Source: Pyrus communis (Eukaryota; Streptophyta; Magnoliopsida; Rosales; Rosaceae). From it: DNA of 64,000 bases. This document shows, piece after piece, positions 11,801 to 23,544 of the stretch (position 1 is its first letter; every line of letters starts with the position of its first letter). The position numbers and the translations under genes were made by a program. Below the pieces are notes generated by a model. The model was not told the origin of the DNA, did not search any database, and worked only from the letters and a program-made list of their open reading frames with translations. The stretch covers positions 29,524,381 through 29,588,380 of the forward strand of contig NC_084807.1 of the NCBI RefSeq assembly GCF_963583255.1. Direction: 5' to 3'.

Positions 11801-14687
11801 CAGGTCAAGCCCAGTTATTGGTTTGGCTGTTAGAAGCAAAGTTCTTCCGCAAGCACTAACGTTAATTAGAAGCTCATTGCTGCAGGGGCAAGCCCTTTTG
11901 GTAAAAATTTTCTATCTAGCGGGTGATTTGTTATGATATTGAAACATTGCACATGTTTGAGAACATACTTTGTTGAATAATGCAGGCTTTGCAAAGCTTT
12001 TTTGCTTCCTTGGTGTATTCTGCAAATACAGGTTTTGATGCCTTGCTAGACTCTCTTCTTTTGAGTGCTAAACCATCTCCTCAGTTGGGTGGGGTTGCAA
12101 AGCAAGCTTTGTATTCAATAGCTCAATGTGTGGCCGTCCTTTGCCTTGCTGCCGGTGACCAGCAATGTTCATCTACCGTGAAAATGCTCACTGAAATTCT
12201 CAAAGATGACAGCACTACAAATTCAGTAAGTCGTCCTGTTCGGAAAAAAGATGAAATCAACTCAATTATGGTTATATTCACAGATGACAGTGATTTGGTG
12301 GTGTAAGCAAACTGTCACTGTACAGATGGGATAGTCTAATAGATTTTTGATAAGTTATTATTATTTGGTCATCTTTAAAGGTGGCGATGGTTTGGTGATT
12401 AATTGTAGATATTGAGTTGGTTTGGGGTAGAATGATGGGATTTAGTGGATTCATTAGTATTATTTATTGCCATAAACTATTTTTGTGCCCGGTATAATTG
12501 CTTTCTTTATATTATGATATAGGCTAAGCAGCACCTTGCTTTGCTGTGTCTCGGGGAGATTGGGAGGCGGAAAGATCTAGGCTCCCACGACCATATAGAG
12601 AATATTGTCATTGAGTCCTTTCAATCTCCTTTCGAAGAGATTAAATCTGCAGCCTCCTATGCTCTTGGCAATATTGCTGTTGGTAACCTACTCAAGTATT
12701 TGCCTTTTATATTGGACCAGATTGACAATCAGCAGAAAAAACAGTACCTCTTGCTTCATTCTCTGAAGGAGGTGCATTCTTGTGAACTTTAAGAGCCTGA
12801 TTTTGTTATCTGTATTGTCTGTTTTGTCGTATTTAAGTTTGTATTCATCCTTTTTCCAGGTCATAGTAAGGCAATCTGTAGATAAAGCAGAGTTTCCAGA
12901 TTCCAGTGTTGAGAAGATACTTAATTTACTTTTTAATTACTGTGAAAGCGAGGAAGAGGGTGTTCGCAATGTTGTAGCTGAGTGTCTTGGTAAAATAGCA
13001 CTTATCGAACCCACAAAACTTGTTCCTGCACTGAAGGTATTTTATCAAACGACCCTGTGCCTTCTGCCTAAGCTTTGTTAGTAAAATATTTGATGGGTTG
13101 CACTTTCATATCTGTGTTTTCTAATCCTAAGTTTCTATAGGTACGAACAACCAGTCCAGCTGCTTTCACAAGAGCTACTGTTGTCATTGCAGTTAAATAT
13201 TCAATAGTTGAGAGGCCGGAGAGGATAGATGAAATTTTGTATCCTGAAATTGCATCTTTCCTGATGCTTATTAAGGATCATGACCGGGTTAGTCTTAGAT
13301 TTCTGATGCTTGATAAACTAAATAAAGTGCTTTGGGTTTTAAACCATCTTTCAGTTTTTCGTTTCCCTTGATTGTTTCTGTTTTTCAATATTGTGTTAGC
13401 TGTTATGTTCTCGGTTGGTTTGGACTTTTAGATTTTTTGGTGACTGATTTGGTATGGTCTAATGCAGCATGTGAGGCGTGCGGCTGTGTTGGTTTTAAGT
13501 ACATTTGCCCACAATAAGCCAAATCTGATCAAGGGGCTCCTGCCAGAGTTGTTGCCGCTTCTTTATGATCAAACTGTCATCAAGGTTGGTTGAGCGTTCT
13601 GAACTTATCCCTCTGTTATGTGGTTGCTAGACTGCCTTTGCAGAATATAGGACATTCATGGTATTACTACAATTATAGCATTATTATCTGTCTTGCATAG
13701 AAGTCCGAGTTACATTTTATCAGCTGTCACTTGATTTGTATCAGTTGAGCTTGAATGCTCCGTATTATATGTAACACCGCCATCTATCATTCATTCATTT
13801 GTTTTACTTAGCCATGGGTTGATCTCTTATTTAGCTTGAAAATCCTGGATGCAGAAAGAATTGATCAGGACAGTTGATCTTGGCCCTTTTAAGCACACTG
13901 TAGATGATGGACTTGAGTTAAGGAAGGCTGCATTTGAATGTGTGGACACATTGCTGGATAGTTGTCTTGATCAAGTGAACCCTTCGTCTTTTATTGTTCC
14001 TTATCTTAGATCTGGTCTGGATGGTGAGTTTCGTTTTTGTTCATGCATATTTGAAGATGGATGGTTAGCATGTGGTGCTTATTAAATTTATTACCTTGTA
14101 AACTGAATTGGATTCAATTTTCCAGATCATTATGATGTTAAGATGCCTTGCCATCTTATCCTCTCAAAGCTTGCGGACAAGTGTCCGTCTGCTGTACTGG
14201 CAGGTCAGTTAATTTACCGATTTTTCTTTCCTAAGATTCAGAAGTTATGCCGTTAATTTGCAATCTAAAATTTTCTATCCTCCAGTGCTGGACTCGTTGG
14301 TGGATCCTCTCCAAAAAACTATCAACTTTAAGCCAAAGCAAGATGCTGTCAAGCAAGAAGTAGACCGCAATGAAGACATGATTCGCAGCGCTCTGAGAGC
14401 TATTGCGTCCTTGCATCGTATAAGGTTTTGCCCCTGCTTTATATCCTAGTCCTGCTGTACATTCTGCACGAAATTCATGTTTCTTCTCCTTTCTGTACAG
14501 TATTTTGTTTTCCTTGCTCTGTGTGCATGGCGTTTGTTTTGAACATTGAATGAACCGTCTAATACTTTGTTATATGTTGTTATCCTGCAGCGGTGGAGAT
14601 TGCAGCCTTAAGTTCAAGAACCTTATGAATGAAATTTTAAAATCTCAAGCGCTCGGTGACAAGTATGTTTCTATCCGAAATGAATGA
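5847..14687 (+). CDS. CAND1: CAND1, cullin-associated NEDD8-dissociated protein 1
   Basis: Complete gene of 28 coding exons giving 1216 aa, close to the usual length of plant CAND1. Coding exons include 5847-5882, 6032-6201, 6774-6981, 7872-8037, 8372-8501, 8713-8827, 8971-9128, 9231-9354, 9477-9527, 9603-9685, 10021-10105, 10184-10285, then further exons to the last four, 13855-14023, 14126-14203, 14286-14424 and 14591-14687. A leader exon (about 5165-5246) is spliced over an intron to about 5773. The product starts [20 protein letters not shown] and is built of HEAT repeats throughout. An acidic stretch near residues 310-335 ([14 protein letters not shown]) precedes [17 protein letters not shown]1 is the exchange factor that binds unneddylated CUL1-RBX1 and swaps F-box/SKP1 modules in SCF ubiquitin ligases, affecting auxin and light responses. 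All junctions keep frame. Confidence 0.97.
7140..7470. repeat. Possible retroelement remnant in CAND1 intron 3
   Basis: The intron between 6981 and 7872 contains inverted short words ('tagggttttgaaccctat' at about 7351; 'gttgactttttagtcaac' at about 7388) and text resembling untranslated parts of plant LTR retrotransposons. No termini were found, so the origin is uncertain. Confidence 0.3.
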
Positions 14688-16580
14688 CCTGCCTATCTTG
14701 CTGCAGTCTACAATGAATGAAAAAAAGGAGATTATGTCGCTCTCATTAGTGGACATCTGAGGGCTTAAGAAGCTTTTCTGCGGCAGAATACAAGAAACAG
14801 ATGGAGGCCGTATGAACGTGTTCTGTTATTGTAGAAATGCCGGTTATGGTTCTTGTATAGGTTTAAAGTAATTGCGTGGTTTTTGCCTTGTGCAACCGTA
14901 TTTTTGTTGCGCGATCTCAGGATCAGTACCGCCCCCTCCCAAACTCTTCTATTCACTTGGTTAGGATCAAAATCGCCGAATTTTGTTTTCCGGTATGTGG
15001 CAGGAAGCAAGTTTACTACAGAAAACACATGTATTGGTGTGGAATCTCTAAATTGTGGTTGGAAGTTAAAATTTTCAAATTTATGTTCCAATTCACTTAT
15101 TTTGATAATAAGTAAACTTACGGTTAACAAAATATGATTAACAAAATATGATTTAAATTGTTGGCCTCTCTAGCATTAACTTGTGTTTAACTGTGTTCGT
15201 GGCGTGGCACGCTGAGCAGCCCGGCCCCAAGTTGCACGGTTAGCAAATACTCTCGTTTGAAGCCCCTTTTCCGGTACCCATATAAGAACGGAGGTGCCGT
15301 CTAGACGTATTAATCTTCTATTGGAATGAGAATTTATGCAACACATTTTGTCAAGTTTTCAATCATTTATGTTTAATCATGATCGTTGTTTTTGTTTGAT
15401 TTATTCAATCCAACGATGCCCTAAAATAAATATGTAGCAAACATCTGTTGGACATATTATGCCATTACGACTCTATCTTGGTTGCAATAATCTCCAAGAA
15501 GCCAAAGCAAAATGCTATCAAACAAGAAAACGACTACAACGAAGAGAGAAGCTCATATTTACAAAAAAGGTACTAAAAGCAAGACATTTGTAGCTTTAGT
15601 CCATTCATTTTCGCATTCGAGGTCTTATATTTAATTCTCCGAAAGTAATCCAAGTTCTCTCTCACGTCATTTGAAACATAAACAATACCCTAAGTCGACA
15701 TTTTATTGCACCAAATGAACAAAATAAAAGAGAAAAACTCATCATCATAATTGGTTGAAATCCGCAAACTGGTCTTCTATGGCTTGGATGTTGACGAATA
15801 CAAAAAATCTTACATCGAAAATTCCACAAATTTTTTAATAATAATAAATTCTTTTGTGATAAAACTCTCGTTTTCGCACCATTTAGGTAGTAAGAAACTT
15901 AATTACAACGACAATTTCAATAAAATAAGTAGTCAATTGCGGCCCGTTTCTTTAAAACCATTGATATTAGATGATCTCATTGTCAAACTAACATCCTGAA
16001 GGGCCACAAGTGCATCAAAATTGTAACACATCCACATACATGTGCACGTGCAGCCCTTGCAACGATTGGGCAAAACGAAAATGGCACGTGACAGAGTCCT
16101 GTTTTAGTATGAAGTAGATGAAACGATTGGTCATCTTTCTTGCTTCCCACGTGACCATATATCCCTAAATAGAACTACTCAAAATAATACTAATAATTAA
16201 ACTATGGGGTCTATTTGGGAAGAGTGTCACAGTTTTCACCCACCCTAGTTCCCCACCACCTTCCTCGGAAGCTACTAAAATTGTACACAACTAGCACTCC
16301 ATTGGGATGATCAGTTTTCCTATTTAAGCAACTCTTTTGTTTACTTTGGTTACTATTGTCATGCAAACTAGTTCTAAATCCTTATATTAAGGTTTTAGAG
16401 AAAGATGACACGCTACTAATCCCAACAACATGCTACTAATTTTAACGATACGTTACTAATTTCAACGACTGTCTGTCCTCAACTGAAGGTATGAAATTTT
16501 ACGCAAAATAGTACGTATTGTACTTTATTTTGTTAGGTTTCCGACGTGATAGTCTTTTAATGCAGGCACATGTAGCATTC
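14688..16580. other. CAND1 3' region and intergenic DNA
   Basis: The first ~400 bp are probably CAND1 3' UTR. The rest is AT-rich intergenic DNA with no recognisable gene. A 20-bp, three-copy tandem repeat lies at 16407-16468, shortly before the next gene; its short ORFs (for example 15751-15999) match nothing I know. Confidence 0.5.
16407..16468. repeat. 20-bp tandem repeat, 3 copies
   Basis: 'acacgctactaatcccaaca', 'acatgctactaattttaacg' and 'atacgttactaatttcaacg' follow one another at a 20-bp period, about 115 bp before the VAN3-binding-like start codon. Confidence 0.85.
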
Positions 16581-18616
16581 ATGGAGGAACTGCATAGGAC
16601 TGTTGGAGCGGGCAAATCAGTCTCCTTTAAAGCCCAGCAATACCAATCAATTAACACAGTGAGTTTATTGGCTAGAAAAGAGAATTAAAAACGGACGATC
16701 CCAAGCTAATAAGGCTCTCTATTTTGCGAGGGTCGGGAGTGAAAAATTGAGTTTATTTCAACTTAATTAATCTTTTTTCTGTTGCTAATTATTTGGTGTG
16801 CAATGTACGTGGAGATTCCACACTGCCCAATTCATGCCATGGAGTTTCTCTGTCGCTCGTGGAGTTCGTCTGCCCATAACTTTCAACAGATGCTTACATC
16901 AACCGTGAGAAACCTTAACGCTTTAATAAATCTATCAAATTAACGTAAAATCGTTTGTTAATATGATTTTCACACTTTCGTTTTCTCCTATGCATTCTTC
17001 TCTTGATTCTCATATAATTTATAAAATGCTTTTAGCCATAATGATTTCTGAGATTGACATAACTCCTCATTTTGGTTCCTTAGATTTGAATCAATCACTT
17101 TGGTTATTCCGTGAAAATTATGTTAAATTAGGACCAAAATGACAAAAATATCCTCAATTTAATAAAGCAAAATATTTACAAAAATTGAGGATATTTTTGT
17201 CATTTTATTCTTATTTAATGAAGACTTATCTCATAAGGATAGAAAGATTGATGATGGACAAACTCAAAGACCAATTGTATCGATTTTAATTCTTAGGAAC
17301 CAAAGTAAGAATTATGCCAATCTCAGGATTATCACTTATATTTAATCCGAAGAAAAGAGGGAGGAGTACAGGAAAAAAAAAAAAAAAAGTGCGGAAACAT
17401 TACTTCTACTCGTAACGCCAAGTTGGCTACTCTGGTCTACCTTACGAAGATGACTCCTTAATTTGCAGGACGTGTCTCCTTCACATGACGACCGGAGTTC
17501 AGCGAAACAAGAGGAACAGCCGGACGATAAGTTTAGCTCAGGGGAACCCGAAGATCCGAAACTGGCGTTAGAAGAAGTTATAAATGAGTTTCCACTTCAG
17601 AGAAGAAGCAGTATGTTCAGCAGGGGATCATGGTGGGGACGCAAATCCTTAACCAGCTTACTTAGACAGCACAGACTGAAGAAGAAAGAAGATATCCGGC
17701 TTCACACAGCTAGCGTTCATGCAGCGCTCTCTGTCACGCGCTTGGCTGCTGCAATTGCCAGCGTTGCAGCTGCCAAGAACGGCATAGAATCAGTAGAAGT
17801 GGGTGACGATGGCAATCCCATCATCATAGGCAACATTGTTGCTTCTGCGGCAGCTCTGGTTACTGCAGTATGTGCCGAAGCTGCAGAGTCGTTGGGTGCG
17901 CACACCACTCATGTTTCTTCTGCCATCAACTCAGTCTTGGCTATCCAGACCACCGGCGACATGATCACACTCACAGCCGCTGCTGCAACAAGTAATTCCC
18001 AATCCATCGAATGTTTCCTTCGCCAGAATCTGCATAAAAACATGGGTTTAACTTGACGAAATGATCCCTTGCAGGTTTAAGAGGAGCTGCAGCACTCAAA
18101 GCAAGAGCTATCCCGGATGCCTACTTTCCAAAAAACCGAAATTTGCTGGAAGTAAAGGCCGAACTATCAGTTGTCACTCCTTCCGGTAAGAAAATACGGG
18201 ACACATTTTTCAACCCCGTTGCTGTTACAAGAACGAAAAGAAGATAAATTATTGTTTGCTGAAGCAGGAAGCAGAAGATACGGGTGGGCGTCCGTATACT
18301 CGAAGCACAGTCAGCTCATTCTGAGCATCCAAAAGAAGCATCTGGGATTCTTAGCAACAAGAAAGGAGTGTAAGATCAGAGGCTTCTGATTTTCGTTTTG
18401 TTTTCGTTTTGTTTTCAGTGAATTTACAGTTTCCTTACGATATTTCCAGATAAGATTTTGCGTGTGATGGAGGGATACAAGGAAGCTCAGGGTCACGGCA
18501 ACTTTTCGATCTGCCTAAGGAGCAACAATGGAGATATCAAGCTCTTGTTTAAAGATGAAAACCAAACTTTGGTCTGGACATCAAGCATTTCTAATCTCTT
18601 ACAGATGCATAGTTGA
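16581..18616 (+). CDS. VAN3-binding protein / FORKED1-like (Auxin_canalis + plant PH_2 domains)
   Basis: Six exons: 16581-16658, 16815-16904, 17469-17991, 18075-18185, 18268-18369 and 18450-18616; 356 aa. Exon 2 encodes IPHCPIHAMEFLCRSWSSSA, the PMEFLSR-W-S-SA motif that opens the Auxin_canalis (DUF828) domain. Exon 3 encodes WWGRKSLTSLLRQHRLKKKE followed by an Ala-rich helical region ending in TTGDMITLTAAAAT. Exons 4-6 make the C-terminal PH-like domain (RYGWASVYSKHSQLILSIQK to the C-terminal LLQMHS). Relatives (FKD1, VAB/FL proteins) bind the ARF-GAP VAN3/SFC at the trans-Golgi and affect PIN1 traffic and leaf vein joining. This protein is shorter at the N-terminus than FKD1; exon 1 (MEELHRTVGAGKS) is the least certain. 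Exon 2's acceptor (GTGGAG) has a weak polypyrimidine tract. The specific paralogue was not assigned. Confidence 0.88.
17040..17335. mobile_element. Fold-back MITE in intron 2 of the VAN3-binding-like gene
   Basis: The left end 'tgagattgacataactcctc' and 'tttggttccttag' are matched inversely by 'ctaggaaccaaa'-type text (about 17293) and 'aattatgccaatctca' (17309-17325). A second inner palindrome is centred at about 17170 ('gacaaaaatatcctcaattt' against 'aaattgaggatatttttgtc'). Total about 290 bp, non-coding. Confidence 0.75.
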
Positions 18617-19115
18617 TGTTTAGCAAACCTGTAAACGGCTACAGTTTCTAATATTCAAACTCATCGCTTAACGACGGTGTTTCTTGCACACTGTCATTTG
18701 TATTGTTCTGAAGACCGTTCCATCGAACGAGACATTCTCCACAATAACAAGAAACTGCAACAAGTGCAGTTGCTTTGAATTTCCGATACACAGCGAGATA
18801 TCTTGCAAAATAACAGGACAATTTGTCCGTTCTCTAGATTAAATCTACCAGAAGCACCAAAAAGGCCATGTTTTTTGTTTTCTCAACATTCCTAGTAGAG
18901 AAAAAGATGTATACATTGGCACGAATGCACAGTTCTTACAAGACATTCAAAAACACATGAGGCACAATTTACACACACACACACACGAAAGCAAAGAACA
19001 AGACTTTATATCGAAATAAATGGAAAGTAAAAACTCTTACGCTTTTCTCATTACTCTATGTATGTAATCTAAAAGTCTACCATACGCGATCATCCCCCAC
19101 ATCTCGAGTTTCTCT
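18617..19115. other. Shared 3' region between convergent genes
   Basis: Contains the 3' UTRs of the VAN3-binding-like gene (+) and the zinc-ribbon gene (-). A short (AC)n run is at about 18971-18984. From about 18740 on, the text is repeated at about 23545, as part of the segmental duplication. Confidence 0.6.
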
Positions 19116-19705
19116 TCATTTCTCCTCAAATTCAACATCAATAATCTCCGGCTCTGACTTTGAAGAAGGGCCTCCTCTACCGTCTCTTGAAGAGAAGTCT
19201 GATTTTGGCTGCCACACGGTGTTTCCACAGCTTCCACAACGGATTACTTGGTTCTTGTAACCAACAAATTGCCTCTTACAAGCCGGACAATCGCCCTGTC
19301 CAAATTTCAAAAAACAAACACATTTAGCCATTCGGATAGCCATCCGATCGATTGAGTCACAAAGTTAAAACTACCATACAACTCACTCGATTTAGTTGCA
19401 GACCAGCAGATCACTAACATTAACAAAAAGCCATTAATACCTTAATAACAAGGTTGTTGGCAGCTCCTATGAGGAGAGGAGCAGCAAATGGAAGCACCCA
19501 CGTAGCGAAAAACAATATCCGAAAAAGCCATCCGGATAATGCAAACCACAGGAAGAAAATGGTCTTCAAAATCATTCAGAAACATGAAGCGAAAATACGA
19601 ATTAGTCGAACACGATATGATCAACAGGAAAGACAGAATCTTTACATAATTTTGGAATGTAAGCTCATACGCTTACCGCAAAGCTTCTTCCCAACGGGGT
19701 CTCCA
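18740..19705. repeat. Segmental duplication, copy 1 (zinc-ribbon exons 2-4 plus 3' flank)
   Basis: Matches 23545-24494 in the same orientation: 'caataacaagaaactgc' at 18740 and about 23547, 'gtagagaaaaagatgta' at about 18896 and 23721, and exons 4, 3 and part of 2 of the zinc-ribbon gene. Copy 1 continues into an intact exon 1 at 19838-20194; copy 2 does not. Confidence 0.88.
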
Positions 19706-20194
19706 AGGAATCAGAAAGCTGCTTCCTGTACTGCAAGGTTGCCAAACACCAACCAAACCAGGAAATTCAGCAAACGCAACGACATGCGCATACATATATA
19801 CCGAAAGCAAAAGAGTAAGAGCGGGAGAAGAACAAACCCTAGGCCAATTTCTGTTGAAATCCATGCTGAAAGCGCGCCAGCGCGTGCCAATCTCGAGTTC
19901 CCTATCGATTTCTCTAGCGCGAGTGGCGGCTGAGCGAGCGATTGTGTCGAAGCGGCGCGAGAGGGCGTACTGGCGGTCGAGGCGTTCGGCGGTCTTCTTA
20001 GCCTCGAAAAGGAACCGCTCGAATCCGTCGTTGGCGCTCCGCCACGCGTCCTTCGCGAAGCTTCCGATGTCGCTACGCTGGAACGCCTGGATGTTCGGCA
20101 CCTGGCACTGGCGGGGGCCTCTTCCGCCGTTGGGCCTTCTCGCCCCCCACGGAAGCCGTACCGCTGCTTGCGGGCACCGAAGCGTTGTCGCCAT
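19116..20194 (-). CDS. Conserved plastid-targeted membrane protein with C-terminal zinc ribbon
   Basis: Four exons on the minus strand: 20194-19838, 19730-19677, 19563-19441 and 19295-19116; 237 aa. I chose MATTLRCPQAAVRLPWGARR because it begins a typical Ala/Arg-rich plastid transit peptide; an in-frame ATG further up has no such logic. A basic helical region follows (FLFEAKKTAERLDRQYALSR), then a hydrophobic segment in exon 3 (about residues 138-176, TIFFLWFALSGWLFRI onward) that should cross a membrane once or twice. Exon 4 has Cys181-x2-Cys184 and Cys198-x2-Cys201 (CPACKRQFVGYKN, IRCGSCGN), a zinc ribbon, then an acidic tail EPEIIDVEFEEK. I know it only as a conserved plant protein and assign no function. 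It is divergent from SWC2, 290 bp between start codons, and partly duplicated at 23918-24494. Confidence 0.82.
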
Positions 20195-20380
20195 TAGAGA
20201 TGGGAGAGAGACGGAGAGAGAGAGGGGAGAACTCCAGCTGGACCGATACTGATAGAGTGAACACTTCAACTGCGGAGTTAACGACATGTCGTTCGTCGTA
20301 ACAAGCCACAAAACGCACGACGTGTCATTTATATCCTTCTCTTTCTCTTTACGTACCTAACTCAACTGTGAGATTGAAAC

Positions 20381-20389
20381 TTTGGCGGG
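20381..20389 (+). promoter_or_regulatory. E2F-like site in the SWC2 / zinc-ribbon bidirectional promoter
   Basis: 'TTTGGCGGG' fits the plant E2F consensus WTTSSCSS. It lies about 95 bp upstream of the SWC2 start codon, in the 290-bp gap shared by two divergent genes. A short motif can occur by chance. Confidence 0.4.
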
Positions 20390-20484
20390 GGAGAGCTAGG
20401 GCAGAGCAGAGCACGGTCCGTCCAGCTGATCCAAAATCGGAACGGATTTTTCTGTTTAGTCCTCGAAATCTCTCTCGATTTGCC

Positions 20485-22671
20485 ATGGAGGTCCCAATGG
20501 ATGAGCCACCGGCTGTTTTTCTCGATCGGACCTCACGCGCCACCAGAGGGAAGAGGTGATTAAATTAACCGATTCATTCGAGAAGCATCGAGATTTTGGA
20601 CTCGATTTTTTAGAATTTAATTTTTTTTAATGATTTTTCAGGATGACTAGGTTACTCGATGAGGAAATCGAAGAGGATGAGATGTTCTGGAATCAGGAGG
20701 CTCTCAAAGAGGTGAAAAAATAAATAATATATTTTAAATTTGGTCTAATTTTATATATTTTTCAGTTATTTTTTTTTGTATTTATAGTTTATGTTATGAA
20801 TGAAAATTGTGGTAGGATGAAGATGATGGAAACTATGAAGCAGAGCCTGAGGTTGCTGACGAGTTTGATAGCGATTTCGACGAAGATGTGAGGACTTATT
20901 TATTTATTTATTTTTTATTGTTCACTTTATATGTTACTATTGTACTAGTTGGATCTTTCTTAGAGTTTCTTAATCTGTTGTTAGGAGCCAGACCCCGACG
21001 AAGGAGCGGAAAACAACGACGCAGATGAGAGGTGGGTTGAGTTTTGTTTGCACAAATGACATTTAGATTTCTTTACTCGGACTTGATTGTGTTTGGTGAA
21101 TGAACAGAGTCAGGACGAAGAAGCGGCTGATATATCCGGGAAAGCAATCGAGCAAGAAGAAGAAGAAGAGAGTTCTATCGGAACTAAAATCTAAGGATGG
21201 AAGTGAGAAGTCTTCTCATCCCGAACAACATCAGGATGCTCCTGAGGAAGCAGAAGTAGAGAGAACTGTGAGAAAATCTACGAGAACTTCAGTGGTTGTC
21301 CGTCAAGCTGAGAGGGACGCAATACGCGCGGCTTTGCAAGCAACCATGAAGGTCAGTTTTGAATGAACTTCAAATTCTGATTGAAGATGTGGTGTTTATT
21401 GGTTATGAGATCCTTGTGTTGACAAACACATCATACTGTTTGTAATGGATATCAATTTTGGTTTTAATCAGCCGATTAAGAGAAAAAAGGAAGGCGAGGA
21501 GAAGAGGATGACCCAAGAAGAGATGCTCTTAGAAGCAGCTCAAACAGGTTTGGACTTTATGTCTCAGCATTAGTAATTACTAATTAGTAAGTGACGTGAA
21601 TTGCGTGGTACTTGTTAATGTTTATTTGGAAGTGAGGCTGTAACTAAGCTTGATTTGTTACCTGTAAATCTACAGAAATTATGAACTTGAGAAATTTGGA
21701 GCGTGTTCTAGCAAGGGAGGAAGAAGTAAAGAAAAGAGCAATTGTACATAAGGCTGTCTATACTGGTCCACAAGTACGTTATTTCTCAAAAGATGGTAAG
21801 CTTTCAGCAATACACTATTTTGACCAAATTTGTTTGTTTGGAAACAAGAATTACCCGTCCGCGTATGCAGATTTTGTTATTATGGCAATATCAGTTTCCT
21901 AGAAAGAAATCTAAGTTACATTTCCTTCAGGCCGCTCATATCTGGAATTCAGTAGAGGATTGTCATTTCAGTCAGAAATCTCTACCGCGCCTGTTCCCTG
22001 TACGTAGTAGTTTTATGAATGTTACATTCAGGGTTTCTTAAAGTTCAGTATCATAACCGTGGTTTTGATGCATGTATTATTATTCCTTTTTATTTCCAGA
22101 CCCTGAGAAAGCTGTCTGTGCTGTTACTGGTTTACCTGCCAAGTAAGTGCTTAGGTTTCTGAGTAGTTGTTTAGACAAGCAGCTATGAATGCCCACAGAG
22201 AATGTGAGGAGTGATGTTTAAGGCGCCTATCTTACCATCTCGGTTCATTTGATGCTTTAGGTACCGTGATCCAAAGACAGGGCTACCTTATGCAACAAAA
22301 GAAGCTTTTAACATCCTTCGCCAACGGTATGGTCAAAATTCATTGTTTTACCATCACCAGGCAATAGGCATTCACTTTCAATGAGCAAATATTTCGATCT
22401 TGTGATATAGTTTCCTGCTTTTTAGTTATATTTTATATCTAATATAGATTCCCTGATATGTTTTTGGTTGTAAATTTCCAGTTTTCTACAGGAAAGTGGT
22501 AGGGTCAGAAAAGAGATGGACCTGGGTGACTTGTACGATTCACTTTCTGGTAAGGGGTTTTCGGCAAGGCAGAAGAGATCCGTGGCGTCAAATAACGTGG
22601 ATGTGTCGTACTCTCGATATTTTGCACGCTTCCGCAGAATTCCAGCTCTTGAAAGCGAATCTTCCGATTAG
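20485..22671 (+). CDS. SWC2: SWR1 complex subunit 2 (YL1/VPS72 homologue)
   Basis: Eleven exons giving 355 aa: 20485-20555, 20642-20711, 20816-20887, 20985-21031, 21108-21351, 21472-21547, 21676-21795, 21931-21999, 22100-22142, 22261-22326 and 22482-22671. It starts MEVPMDEPPAVFLDRTSRAT, typical of the YL1 N-terminus; an upstream in-frame ATG at 20368 is less likely. Acidic runs (EEIEEDEMFW, EFDSDFDEDEPDPDEG) precede a Lys-rich segment near residues 90-110. The YL1 C-terminal domain (AVCAVTGLPAKYRDPKTGLP, YATKEAFNILR) is in exons 9-10. SWC2 binds H2A.Z-H2B and helps the SWR1 remodeller deposit H2A.Z in chromatin; the acidic N-terminal part is the histone-binding region in yeast and animals. 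Confidence 0.95.
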
Positions 22672-23544
22672 GTTCCATGATAATCTGAAGAGTATCTGTT
22701 GAATCTGATATTATTCTCATAGGATGCCCTTGCTCAATGTCTCATGGTACTCTCGGAAGGCTTTGTTTGCCGTGTGTGATTTCATAAAGGGAAGAAATGT
22801 TATATGTTTTTGGGCAGAGGCCTAATCGGTGTGGTACAGAAGAACTAGGATATAAATTACTCGATGAAAGACGATAAAAGCTCTAGGGAGAAGTTGCACA
22901 AGTATTTCTCTGCAATTATGTTGGCAGTAGGGTTGTATGGTGCAAGATTTGATCGTTCTAGCCAGGTGCCTATGTCCAACTACTGTTTTGGAATGAAGAG
23001 CCGGCGAGTTGCAACAGACGGAAGCAGTGTTCTATGTGATATATTGCAGATGTTGCATTGCATTCTACGTCACGTTGATCATCTAAAGCTCTATTTTTTG
23101 GGTGTATTTTGTTGCCGATGCAGTCATTTCATGTTAATAGTTTGTGTTTTCCAGTTTTGGCCTTCTATAAATTTGGTCACTTACACTCGGTTCTTACATG
23201 TTTCTACTATTTCATTTTTCCGTGTAGCGATAAGCGTAACTAAAAAAAATGGAAGTGGTGGATTATGGCAATTTTCTTCAATTTACAACGTTTTGGGTCT
23301 GAATACTAAGATTAGTGAAGAATATCGCTTGTAATTAGAAAACAATGCAGATTGTAGTGACACATGACATAGAATCAAAGGTTAGGAGCATAGATAAAAT
23401 ATAGACCAGACTCGATGGAATAAAAATCAAACTGTTAACTAAAACAATGCAACTGGAAGCTAGCTAAGCTAAGAGTTCACAGCGTAATCCGAAAACTGAC
23501 CTGAGAATTTCAATACAGATGTCGATATAAGCCGAAAAGGGAAA
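22672..23544. other. SWC2 3' region
   Basis: Probably SWC2 3' UTR followed by intergenic DNA. A 156-codon open frame (22864-23334, +) has no domain I recognise, is rich in Phe, Cys and Ser late in the frame, and has no splice context that joins it to SWC2. I treat it as chance. Confidence 0.5.

Noticed and set aside
22864..23334. 156-codon gene downstream of SWC2
   Set aside because: No recognisable domain, hydrophobic low-complexity second half, and position in the SWC2 3' region; likely chance.
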